Source: Chlamydiota bacterium (GTDB taxonomy: Bacteria > Chlamydiota > Chlamydiia > Chlamydiales > Simkaniaceae). From it: a DNA stretch of 32,141 nucleotides. The notes beneath the pieces were generated by a model. It saw only the letters and a program-made list of their open reading frames with translations, was not told the DNA's origin and ran no database searches. How positions within the stretch are numbered: the first letter of the stretch is position 1; each line of letters starts with the position of its first letter. Location of the stretch: positions 1-32,141 of the forward strand of contig JAJFMH010000095.1 of assembly GCA_021772245.1 (NCBI GenBank). The letters run 5' to 3'. Positions 1 to 7,446 of the stretch are shown piece by piece. The position numbers were made by a program, and so were the translations under genes.

Positions 1-2
1 CA

Positions 3-116
3 ACCCTGAATTTACTAAAAGCAGATAAAAAAACTAAGGTTGGAATAAAAAACAAAAGGTCAAAAGCAGGTTGGAATAAAGAATATATGCTCAATGTCTT
101 ACAAGGAAACTGTTAA
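3..116 (+). other. Possible 3' end of an unidentified reading frame at the left edge
   Basis: The frame is open from the window edge and closes with TAA at 114-116. It would encode about 37 Lys-rich residues ending in NVLQGNC. I recognise no family. The 12-mer GGTTGGAATAAA occurs twice here (38-49 and 69-80). The same frame resumes after the stop as sulfotransferase-family sequence, so this may be the flank of a deletion or insertion that removed most of that gene. Whether it is coding at all is uncertain. Confidence 0.2.
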
Positions 117-479
117 GTAATTTCTTCATGCAATTTCCCTGCTATCTACCAACATATTCTTAATAGAAAGGGGATTCTTTATTTTTATCTAAGACCTGGA
201 AAAAACTATACATTGGAATTTAAAGCGATGACAATGACAGATCAGATCACACCCTGGGTCGAAATAAATGACAAGAAGTTACAAGCGAAAAAATGTAATC
301 AGGAAGAGTTTGCACTATATCGAGTACACATCCCAAAAAAATTCATAAGTCAAAAGAAAGTTAAATTTTCTTTTTGCACAAATACTGAACTTCGTGTTCT
401 AGATCTTTACCCTGACTCTACTGATACTAGAACTCTTTCCATGGCGCTAAATTTCGTTTCGATTCAAGAAAGGAAATAA
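117..479 (+). pseudogene. Remnant of a sulfotransferase-like gene, C-terminal beta domain only
   Basis: From about position 135 the frame reads FPAIYQHI, then LRPGKNYTLEF, then the tail STDTRTLSMALNFVSIQ. These line up with YLNYQHI, VEPNIDYTLQF and CTDTRELSFALNKIHI in the C-terminal domain of the complete gene at 3747-5030. The P-loop, the GHFP motif and the LRDP motif are all missing, and an in-frame TAA at 114-116 closes the frame upstream. A TTG at 213 could begin an 88-residue peptide, but it lies inside the domain and has no good ribosome site. I read this as a truncated fifth member of the array. The alternative is that the window edge hides a gene interrupted by an insertion. Confidence 0.6.
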
Positions 480-536
480 AGCTATTTACGACAATTTTTC
501 TGCCATGCTAGTTTTTACCATTATTTGGAGATTACT

Positions 537-1748
537 ATGTATCTGTTAATAAGAAAGCTTAGTTCTATATGTTTTCTTACCCTCAGTATGTTCATGTTTC
601 CTGTTGATGCGAGAATTAATTTCATTCATATTCCCAAATGCTCAGGAACCACAATTCATACTCTTCTGGAGAAAAAGTTTGCAGTTAGTGAAATTTATCC
701 AGAAAGAAGAGTTGTTAACTATCCTATTATTGGACGCCCAAAAAATTTACCAAAAGAAATGGGTTTGAATAACTGCCCCCCTATCCAACATGAATTCATT
801 TCGGGGCATTTCCCATTTTGGTTTTTCGAAAGTATGGATGAATCTTTGGAAGATTCATTTACATTTACTGTACTAAGAGATCCAATTGAAAGGTCCATAT
901 CACATTACAGATACTGGATATTAACAGATGCAAAAAAAGCTGCAAATATTGTTGAAAGTAATTGGATGTGTAGGATGCTATCCTCTAACCCACAGTTTGA
1001 AGGTGATGAGCTGCTTCAAAGCGCTAAAACAAATTTAGATAAACTTGATTTGGTAATTTTCTTAAGCGATAAAGAAGAGTTTGAGAGGGGAGTTAAAACC
1101 CTTTTTTCAAGGCTCCAAGTACCACTTGAGGAAAAGGAAATTCCAAAGTTGAATCCTACAAATAGCCAAGTTTTTTCGAAAAAAATATTAGAAAAAATCT
1201 ATGAAGCGAATGACTTAGATATTGAGCTTTATAGATATGCTCGGGATCAATATCAAGAGTCAGATCAACTCTATGAGCAAGAGTATCCAGCTCTTTCAAA
1301 GTTATTAGAGCCAAGTACTCATATTTATTATTCGTTTGATATGCCAAAGCATGGAAGTGGTTGGTATAGAAGGGAAAATACGGACTCAAATTTGCCAGTC
1401 TATGAGCATATTCGTGGTGGCGAAGGCAAAATTACTTTCTGTGTAAAGCCTGGAATTGATTACCTCATGCAATTTCCACTGAAAAAAGTTGCTATAGATA
1501 TTCAATTTACTGTCGAGGTAAATGGGAAAAAACTTTCCCCCATACAAAGAAATAGCAAAGAGTTTTCTCTCTACACTGCTAAAATTCCTAGTTCAGTTGT
1601 AGCTAGCAAAGAGTTAAAGATTACCTTTAAAGCCAATAAATCCATACCTGCAGGGATGCTTTCGCACTCAACGATTGATACAAGAAATCTATCGCTCGCA
1701 TTAAACAGAATATATATCACGCCATTTGGCGAGAAGAGAAACAAATAA
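537..1748 (+). CDS. Exported sulfotransferase-like protein, copy 1 (403 aa)
   Basis: Predicted to transfer sulfate from PAPS to a glycan or protein hydroxyl, as in the HS2ST/Sulfotransfer_2 group. The start is ATG 537, because GGAG at 527-530 sits six bases before it; an in-frame TTG at 525 lies upstream but lacks a ribosome site. Residues 1-25 form a hydrophobic signal peptide. IPKCSGTT (32-39) fits the 5'-phosphosulfate loop, GHFPFWF (90-96) matches the region that carries the catalytic His in HS2ST-like enzymes, and LRDPIERSISHYRY (113-126) fits the 3'-phosphate-binding motif. Residues from about 260 onward form a second domain with FDMPKHGSGWYRREN and DTRNLSLALNRI. A similar G-W...DxRxLG-AL pattern occurs, from memory, in domains attached to polysaccharide enzymes. 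Family assignment is fairly firm; substrate and secretion route are inference. Confidence 0.75.
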   Translation: MYLLIRKLSSICFLTLSMFMFPVDARINFIHIPKCSGTTIHTLLEKKFAVSEIYPERRVVNYPIIGRPKNLPKEMGLNNCPPIQHEFISGHFPFWFFESMDESLEDSFTFTVLRDPIERSISHYRYWILTDAKKAANIVESNWMCRMLSSNPQFEGDELLQSAKTNLDKLDLVIFLSDKEEFERGVKTLFSRLQVPLEEKEIPKLNPTNSQVFSKKILEKIYEANDLDIELYRYARDQYQESDQLYEQEYPALSKLLEPSTHIYYSFDMPKHGSGWYRRENTDSNLPVYEHIRGGEGKITFCVKPGIDYLMQFPLKKVAIDIQFTVEVNGKKLSPIQRNSKEFSLYTAKIPSSVVASKELKITFKANKSIPAGMLSHSTIDTRNLSLALNRIYITPFGEKRNK

Positions 1749-1804
1749 CACTTTGAAAAAATTTTTTTTGTTGGTAGATTCCTTCAAAAAAAAGCTTGGT
1801 GTTT

Positions 1805-3037
1805 ATGAAAAATATTCTAAGACTTACGTTTATTCTGTCTGCTTTAGCATCTACGAATTTTGCTAGAGTGAACTTTATTCATATTCCAAAATGCGCTGGC
1901 ACAACTATCCATTCTTTACTCGAAAAGTCTTTTCATGTGGATGAAATTTATCCACAAAGGCACATGCTAAAGTTTACGATGGATGGATGCATGGATTCTG
2001 CAGATATTAATCATGCACTTGTTTCAGGGCATTTTCCTTTTTGGTTTTATATGCAAAAAGATACTTCAATTGACCAATCGTTCACCTTCACAATTCTTCG
2101 TGACCCTGTTCAGAGAGTACTTTCACATAGCAGATACATTGCAAAAACTGAACCCAAAAAAAATGGAGCTAATCCATTGACGCATCGCCCGAACTGGATT
2201 GCAAGAATGCTTTGCTCAGATCCTACTTTTAGTGGAGATGTTTCTAAAGAGGAGAGGGTAGAATACTCTGAAGAAGAGTTTTTTCAAGACTGTATTCAAA
2301 ACCTAAAAAAATTAGATTTAGTGTTGTTTATTGATGAGGATACTTTCAGTAGTGGAGTGCAGCATCTTTTTGATTCGCTGGGTATTCCATTCAATGAGCA
2401 AAGTATCCCGGTGTTGAATGTAACCAAGGCAAAAAAAATCCCTGAAGATGTTCTTCGGAAAATTAGAAAAAGAAATCAATTAGATATTCGAATATATGAA
2501 TATGCAAAAAAACATTTTCCACTTCAAAACTATTTAAAAAAGCAAAAGAAAAAAAAACAATCTCTTGATAGCTTACAGGAAAAAATTAAGCCATCTCGAT
2601 CGATTATTCATGATTTTGATCAACCGATGGTTGGGTCTAGTTGGCATCGAAGAGAAGATGTGGGACTTTCAACACTCCCATTTCAATATATCAGAGATAA
2701 AAGTGCGAGTATTGAGTTCAATGTCTTAGGGCAAACTGATTATCAGATGCATTTTTATGCAAGAGCGATTGCTCCAGATATTTATCCATCTGTTCAAGTG
2801 AATAAAATTAAGTTGCTGGTCAAAAGAAATACAGTAGAAAATTTTTCCAGATACAGCGTGTTTATTCCTAAATCTGTTGTAGGGGATGGCCACTTAAAAA
2901 TAGAGTTCTGTGCGAACAAGAATTACGCAATGAATAAAAAGTATCCGCATGTTGATGATACGAGAAAACTTTCATATGCCCTGAATAGAATAGAACTCAA
3001 TCCTTCGTCATTTAATGGAGAGTATAATGAAAACTAA
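1805..3037 (+). CDS. Exported sulfotransferase-like protein, copy 2 (410 aa)
   Basis: Paralogue of the gene 56 bases upstream. ATG 1805 (MKNIL...) is preferred over in-frame TTG 1796 and GTG 1799 because it gives a normal Lys-plus-hydrophobic signal peptide (residues 1-20). The ribosome site is weak. IPKCAGTT is at 27-34, GHFPFWF at 75-81 and LRDPVQRVLSHSRY at 98-111. WIARMLCSDP and DLVLFID follow, both shared with the other copies. A Lys-rich linker near residue 245 precedes the C-terminal beta domain (DFDQPMVGSSWHRRED to DTRKLSYALNRIEL). The last 11 bases overlap the start of the next copy, implying co-transcription and coupled translation. The glycan-sulfation role is inferred from the motifs. 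Confidence 0.75.
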   Translation: MKNILRLTFILSALASTNFARVNFIHIPKCAGTTIHSLLEKSFHVDEIYPQRHMLKFTMDGCMDSADINHALVSGHFPFWFYMQKDTSIDQSFTFTILRDPVQRVLSHSRYIAKTEPKKNGANPLTHRPNWIARMLCSDPTFSGDVSKEERVEYSEEEFFQDCIQNLKKLDLVLFIDEDTFSSGVQHLFDSLGIPFNEQSIPVLNVTKAKKIPEDVLRKIRKRNQLDIRIYEYAKKHFPLQNYLKKQKKKKQSLDSLQEKIKPSRSIIHDFDQPMVGSSWHRREDVGLSTLPFQYIRDKSASIEFNVLGQTDYQMHFYARAIAPDIYPSVQVNKIKLLVKRNTVENFSRYSVFIPKSVVGDGHLKIEFCANKNYAMNKKYPHVDDTRKLSYALNRIELNPSSFNGEYNEN

Positions 3038-3743
3038 GTGGTGGTTAGTTGTTGTTACTTTTTTATTTGCTGCATCTATACAGGCTAGAATGAAGTACGA
3101 TAGAGTGAATTTTGTACATGTTCCCAAATGCGCCGGATCAACGATGCATATACTGTTAGTAAACAGGTTTCGTAAAAAGGATGAATATCCACAAAGAAGA
3201 ATGCCTGATTTTTCTTTACAGGGCTTTGAAGATTCAGTTCCGATTAATCATAAATTGGTATCAGGGCATTTTCCACTTTGGTTTTTTGAAAGAAAGGATC
3301 CAACTTTTGATGAATCATTTACATTTACCATTCTTAGAGATCCAGTTGAGCGTGTTTTATCCCACTGTAGGTATTTAGCACAAACGAATCCAACTGCTAA
3401 AGCTGCTGATCCAGTGAGACATCGCCCTAATTGGATATGCAGAATGCTCTGCTCTGATCCTGATTTACAAGGGGAAGAGTTACTTGAAAATTGCAAACGA
3501 AATTTAGATAAATTCAATCTCATTCTTTTTATTGATGATAAAGAAGAATTCGATAAAGGGGTGTATTTGCTTTTTAAAAAGCTCAAATTACCGTACCGGA
3601 AGCCAAGAACACCAGTATTTAATGCTACTGTGAAAAAGCAAGTAGATGAAAAGATTATTAATATCGTAAAGAAACGAAATGACCTAGACATAAGGCTTTA
3701 TGAGTATGCTAGAGCAAATTATCCTTTAGAAAAATATATGTAA
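3027..3743 (+). CDS. Short exported sulfotransferase-like protein, copy 3, without C-terminal domain (238 aa)
   Basis: Paralogue of the neighbouring copies. ATG 3027 has GGAG (3017-3020) six bases upstream and is preferred over ATG 3015; the gene begins inside the end of copy 2. A signal peptide spans residues 1-20. VPKCAGST is at 32-39, GHFPLWF at 80-86 and LRDPVERVLSHCRY at 103-116, so the catalytic domain looks complete. The protein stops after RLYEYARANYPLEKYM, just where the other copies enter their linker and ~150-residue beta domain. Only three bases separate its stop from the start of copy 4, so the missing domain is not simply out of frame downstream. It may be a naturally single-domain form or an old truncation that keeps the enzyme part. 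Confidence 0.72.
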   Translation: MKTKWWLVVVTFLFAASIQARMKYDRVNFVHVPKCAGSTMHILLVNRFRKKDEYPQRRMPDFSLQGFEDSVPINHKLVSGHFPLWFFERKDPTFDESFTFTILRDPVERVLSHCRYLAQTNPTAKAADPVRHRPNWICRMLCSDPDLQGEELLENCKRNLDKFNLILFIDDKEEFDKGVYLLFKKLKLPYRKPRTPVFNATVKKQVDEKIINIVKKRNDLDIRLYEYARANYPLEKYM

Positions 3744-3746
3744 AAT

Positions 3747-5030
3747 ATGTATCTTTGTAGGTTGACTCAATTTCTTTTTGTTGGAGCTCTTTACTTACTA
3801 CATGTTCCTGTAAGTATATCAGCAAAAATTTATTTTCTACATATTCCCAAATGCATGGGTACCACAACTCACTGTATATTAGAGAAAAATTTTCATGAAA
3901 AAGAAATTTTTCCAATGAGAAAACTTCCAGAGTATGAATTTGACTCTCTAAACAATCAATATCTCAGAACAAATGCATATGGGCACTTCCCAAAGTGGTT
4001 TCATAAAAGCGATCTAGCCCTAAGTTTACATGCTATGTCTGAATATGATTCCTCAGTAGATAATTTCGAGCTTATCTCAGGTCACTTTCCTCTTTGGTTT
4101 TTAGAAAATATCGATAAGCAATTTGAAGAGGCATATTTATTCACAATTGTGAGAGATCCCATCGAAAGAGCCCTTTCTGAATATCGTTATTTTGTTAAAA
4201 ACAACCCCTCCACACTCTTTACGCCTTTAGATGTTCCAGCAAATACGATGTGCAAACTGTTTTCGTCAGACCCCTTTTTAACAGGTAGTGAGTTGTTACA
4301 AAACTGCATCGAAAATGTAGCCAAATTTGACAGTATTCTTTTCCAGGAAGCAGAATCTTTTAAAGAAGATTTATTATCTATGATTGCATCTCTTGCTCTT
4401 GTCTACCGAGAAAAAAAGCTTCCAACTTTAAATATGACACTCAGAGAAGGTATTTCAGAAGATATAATTGAAAAATTAAAAGAAAAGCATTCTTTAGATA
4501 TTTCGTTATACCAATATTTGAAAGAAAATGTTCAAAATACTTTTCCAAATTATACTCAAAGTAAACCATCGCTTTCATCACTACTTAAACCTCAAAAAGA
4601 GATTTTGTACACTTTTGATATGCCTATGAAAGGAAACTCATGGCATAGAAGAGAAAACACAGATACACCCTATCTCAATTATCAACACATTCGAGATATG
4701 AAGGGAAAAATTGTTTTCTCAGTTGAACCGAATATTGATTACACCCTGCAGTTTTGGGCAATGATGATGAAAGATGACATCAAACCATTTATTAGAGTAA
4801 ATGGACGCACCCTTTATCCTAAAAGAAAGTCCCAAGAAGAATTTTCTCTTTATGAAGTAAATATTCCTAGAAAATTGCTCATTCCAAAAAATGAGAATAA
4901 GGCTCTGCTAGCCCTCAATTTTTGCGCTGACAGGAAATATGCTGTGAATGTACTTTATCCAGCCTGCACTGACACAAGAGAGCTTTCATTTGCATTAAAC
5001 AAGATCCATATCTATCCCAAATCCACCTGA
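3747..5030 (+). CDS. Exported sulfotransferase-like protein, copy 4, with two GHFP motifs (427 aa)
   Basis: Last and longest member of the array, starting three bases after copy 3. No clear ribosome site is visible, so translation may depend on the preceding gene. Signal peptide is about residues 1-26. IPKCMGTT is at 33-40 and VRDPIERALSEYRY at 135-148, with Glu replacing the His found in the other copies. GHFPKWF (79-85) and GHFPLWF (112-118) are two versions of a motif that occurs once in each relative, separated by about 26 residues of extra sequence. The C-terminal beta domain runs from about 285 to the end, closing with CTDTRELSFALNKIHI. Its 3' end overlaps the opposing gene by 19 bases. 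The sulfotransferase assignment is good; the effect of the duplication is unknown. Confidence 0.75.
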   Translation: MYLCRLTQFLFVGALYLLHVPVSISAKIYFLHIPKCMGTTTHCILEKNFHEKEIFPMRKLPEYEFDSLNNQYLRTNAYGHFPKWFHKSDLALSLHAMSEYDSSVDNFELISGHFPLWFLENIDKQFEEAYLFTIVRDPIERALSEYRYFVKNNPSTLFTPLDVPANTMCKLFSSDPFLTGSELLQNCIENVAKFDSILFQEAESFKEDLLSMIASLALVYREKKLPTLNMTLREGISEDIIEKLKEKHSLDISLYQYLKENVQNTFPNYTQSKPSLSSLLKPQKEILYTFDMPMKGNSWHRRENTDTPYLNYQHIRDMKGKIVFSVEPNIDYTLQFWAMMMKDDIKPFIRVNGRTLYPKRKSQEEFSLYEVNIPRKLLIPKNENKALLALNFCADRKYAVNVLYPACTDTRELSFALNKIHIYPKST

Positions 5031-5797
5031 TTGTTTTTTATTGCAACCGTTGCAACAATTCCTAGAAGTGAGATGCATACAAACAGAGTTGAGAGAGCGC
5101 AACATGTAGAATAAGTATTTTTAGTTTTGGAAGAAGGATTATTTGGGCTTCCAAACTCTATTTTTGTTTCTGGCGAACTTTTTGGTGGAGTAGATTTCTC
5201 TGGAGTAATTGGTCGTTTTCTAGTTGAACTGGGTGAAACGTTTATGTTTGAAGGTAATGAAAAATTATTAGTCAATATTGTAGCACGGGATGACCCTCTG
5301 AGCGATGGAGTCCAGCTAGAAGATTGCGCTGAAACTGCAGCATCTAAGGCTGTTTGCATTTTATTTGTAATTTTCTTGTTAGTTCTGTTTTGTTCTACTG
5401 TTTTTTTTGAATGATTCGGTGACCAAAGAGAAATTTGATTCATATCAATAACTGCAGTAGACCCTTCTTTTATCTTAGTACTAGGAAATTGTTGAACAAG
5501 AGCGAAATGTGAAACTACAAAAGTAGTTTTGTTTACTTCAGTTAACAAAGAATGTGTATTCTCTCCGGGTGGGGAAATAAGAATAGTGACTTCGCTTTCA
5601 ACTAGAGTGGATAATTGCTTTTGGCACCTTTTCTGATACTTATCAAATGCTTCTGTGGAGCGCTTCATCACAAAATTAATCGTGGGATCATAACCTGTGC
5701 TGCGTAGGATTTCACTAAATTGATTTTTTGCAGGAAGCTTTGGAAAAGTGTAAGTGCGGTCTAAGAAAATCAAAATGCGAGGATTTACTGCAGCCAT
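5012..5797 (-). CDS. Unknown protein with Ser/Thr/Pro-rich linker and C-terminal membrane anchor (261 aa)
   Basis: I do not recognise a family. Residues 1 to about 115 look globular and mixed alpha/beta (ILIFLDRTYTFPKLP, VTILISPPGENTHSLL, TTFVVSHFALVQ). Residues ~120-228 are a low-complexity Ser/Thr/Pro/Lys/Asn linker. Residues ~231-252 form one hydrophobic segment (CCALSTLFVCISLLGIVATV), followed by a nine-residue tail. There is no N-terminal signal peptide, so the topology suggests a tail-anchored protein with its bulk in the cytoplasm, or a type III-exported protein that inserts in a host membrane. It is not the bilobed two-helix pattern of a typical Inc protein. The ribosome site AGGAGA lies just before ATG 5797. 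It converges on the sulfotransferase array and overlaps its last gene by 19 bases. Confidence 0.6.
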   Translation of the reverse strand: MAAVNPRILIFLDRTYTFPKLPAKNQFSEILRSTGYDPTINFVMKRSTEAFDKYQKRCQKQLSTLVESEVTILISPPGENTHSLLTEVNKTTFVVSHFALVQQFPSTKIKEGSTAVIDMNQISLWSPNHSKKTVEQNRTNKKITNKMQTALDAAVSAQSSSWTPSLRGSSRATILTNNFSLPSNINVSPSSTRKRPITPEKSTPPKSSPETKIEFGSPNNPSSKTKNTYSTCCALSTLFVCISLLGIVATVAIKNNQVDLG

Positions 5798-5917
5798 GCT
5801 ATCTCCTATTAAAATTTTTAATAAGCATAGTTTTTTTTCTAAAATAAAGACATGAGTTTTTTGATTACTAACTAGTTTTGTATAAAATTAGCAGAGGTAT
5901 GAAATCTTATTTTTCTC

Positions 5918-5923
5918 TATAAT
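5918..5923 (+). promoter_or_regulatory. Candidate -10 box upstream of the GspL-like gene
   Basis: TATAAT at 5918-5923 is a perfect sigma-70-type -10 hexamer 23 bases before ATG 5947. GGA at 5936-5938 serves as the ribosome site. No convincing TTGACA lies at the normal spacing; the -35 position reads AGGTAT. The leader would be very short (about 17 bases). Assignment rests on the hexamer and its position only. Confidence 0.4.
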
Positions 5924-5946
5924 GGCGCCTTGTAAGGATTGCGTTT

Positions 5947-7446
5947 ATGATTATTGTTGGTATTTTTTTAGAGGGAGATGTTTTTCAGATTGTAGGGGTT
6001 GACTCCTTGCAAACCATCGTCTTTACAAAATATGTGCCGTTTTTAGATAGCAATTTACCCATTCATATTCCTCATATTATTTCTGAATGTATTCCAGATC
6101 AAGCTTATCAAATCGCCACTTCACTTGAAGCAAGTGAGCTATTTATTACAAATATGCAATCCTCATTGAAGAGCAAAAGAGCGGTATTGAAGACTCTTCC
6201 TTTTCAGGTGGAGAATTTGATTCCTAAAAGACTAGACAACTTGGAAGTTTTTCCAAAAATTGAAAAAGTAAATGGGTCTTTTAATATTGACCTTTTTGTA
6301 ATTAACCAAGATAGCGTCGATAAACACCTGCAATTTTTTGAAAAATTTGGAATCAATCCTCATCTTATTTACTCACAAGAGGGGGCATTTGCCTCTTTCG
6401 GAAAGAAATATTTCTCTAAAAGTGAGTCTTTCCTAAGTTTTTATTTAGGTTTTAGCAAAACAATCGTTACATCCTATATCGATAATAGATTTTCAACTTC
6501 GTACGAAATTGATATCGGCTTAAACGATTTTTTAGAGCATGTGCCAGGAAATAGTTTAGATGAAAAAAAAGAGCTCTTGCAAGATTGCCCCCTAAATGAA
6601 ATTGATTCAAAAAGCTTCACAGATTTTATTGATACATATCTTAAAAAATTAGATCGCATTTTTTCAGACTACATTCGAAAAAAACAGGATTTGGACAGGC
6701 TTGATATGACCTTTATGGGTTATTGCAGCTCGATTAAAGGTTTAAAAGAGCACTTAGAATCAAAATTTGCATCAAAAATACAAATTTTAGGGAGTGAATC
6801 CTCAAAAGAAGAGCTTCAATTCGCTCCAGCTATAGGACTTTGTCTATCTGCATTGCAAGCAAAGGAGATTGCGCCGCAATTTCGAGAAAAGGAAAAAATT
6901 CATTCTTATCATATAAAAAAAATATCGCAAAAAATTGGAGCTACCATTGGGTGCTCCTTGCTCTTATTTGGGGTGACATTTTTTGGCCTTCAACATGTAG
7001 TGAATAAAAAAAGAAGTACTTTGCGCTTAGAGATTGCAAAATTTACAAAAAACTATCCGAGTATTTTTGAAGAGAAAGAACTGAGCCTTGAGGAAATTCA
7101 AGCAAAGCTTACCCGAGTAAAAGGGTATAAGCCATATTATAGTTCTCCTATTTTAGCATCAGATATGCTCGACTACCTGAGCACTCATCCGATTTTGAAT
7201 AAAGAAAATACAAATTTTGAAATACATGACTTCAAGTACCTGTTGGTTTCATATCCATCATTAAAGAAACCAAATGACAAGTATAGAGTAAAACTACAGA
7301 TTTCTTTTCACGCTGATAGTCCAACTCATGCTAAAGAATTCTATGATTATCTACTCAAAGAAGATCCAAGTGTAGATTCCAAACAAGAAATTAGTTTTAA
7401 TAGGAGTGATCATGGGTATCAAGTTGCCTTTTTCCTTAAAGGATAA
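5947..7446 (+). CDS. GspL/PilM-like membrane protein, chlamydial CT646-type (499 aa)
   Basis: Probable inner-membrane assembly component. Residues 1 to ~330 look like a soluble actin-fold domain of the PilM/GspL kind, with successive beta strands from the start (MIIVGIFLEGDVFQIVGV). A single transmembrane helix follows at ~333-352 (IGATIGCSLLLFGVTFFGL), then a ~145-residue domain outside the membrane with coiled-coil character. This is the layout of GspL of type II secretion systems. The next gene is small with one N-terminal helix, as expected for GspM, and the reading frames overlap. From memory, the block matches CT646-CT649 of C. trachomatis in order. The GspL link is inferred from architecture and weak fold resemblance. 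An otherwise unknown chlamydial membrane protein remains possible. Confidence 0.6.
   Translation: MIIVGIFLEGDVFQIVGVDSLQTIVFTKYVPFLDSNLPIHIPHIISECIPDQAYQIATSLEASELFITNMQSSLKSKRAVLKTLPFQVENLIPKRLDNLEVFPKIEKVNGSFNIDLFVINQDSVDKHLQFFEKFGINPHLIYSQEGAFASFGKKYFSKSESFLSFYLGFSKTIVTSYIDNRFSTSYEIDIGLNDFLEHVPGNSLDEKKELLQDCPLNEIDSKSFTDFIDTYLKKLDRIFSDYIRKKQDLDRLDMTFMGYCSSIKGLKEHLESKFASKIQILGSESSKEELQFAPAIGLCLSALQAKEIAPQFREKEKIHSYHIKKISQKIGATIGCSLLLFGVTFFGLQHVVNKKRSTLRLEIAKFTKNYPSIFEEKELSLEEIQAKLTRVKGYKPYYSSPILASDMLDYLSTHPILNKENTNFEIHDFKYLLVSYPSLKKPNDKYRVKLQISFHADSPTHAKEFYDYLLKEDPSVDSKQEISFNRSDHGYQVAFFLKG

Noticed and set aside
1749-1804. Terminator between sulfotransferase copies 1 and 2 (GAAAAAATTTTTTTTG)
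   Set aside because: The stem is only A-T pairs with no loop or GC core. It is more likely a chance A/T tract within an operon.
3248-3691. 147-codon open frame on the minus strand
   Set aside because: It lies wholly antisense to the well-supported sulfotransferase copy 3, has no recognisable domain or ribosome site, and follows from the codon pattern of the real gene.
5127-5414. 95-codon plus-strand frame opposite the tail-anchored protein
   Set aside because: Fully antisense to 5012-5797, which has a clear ribosome site and sensible topology. The hydrophobic end is the complement of the Asn/Lys/Thr-rich linker.
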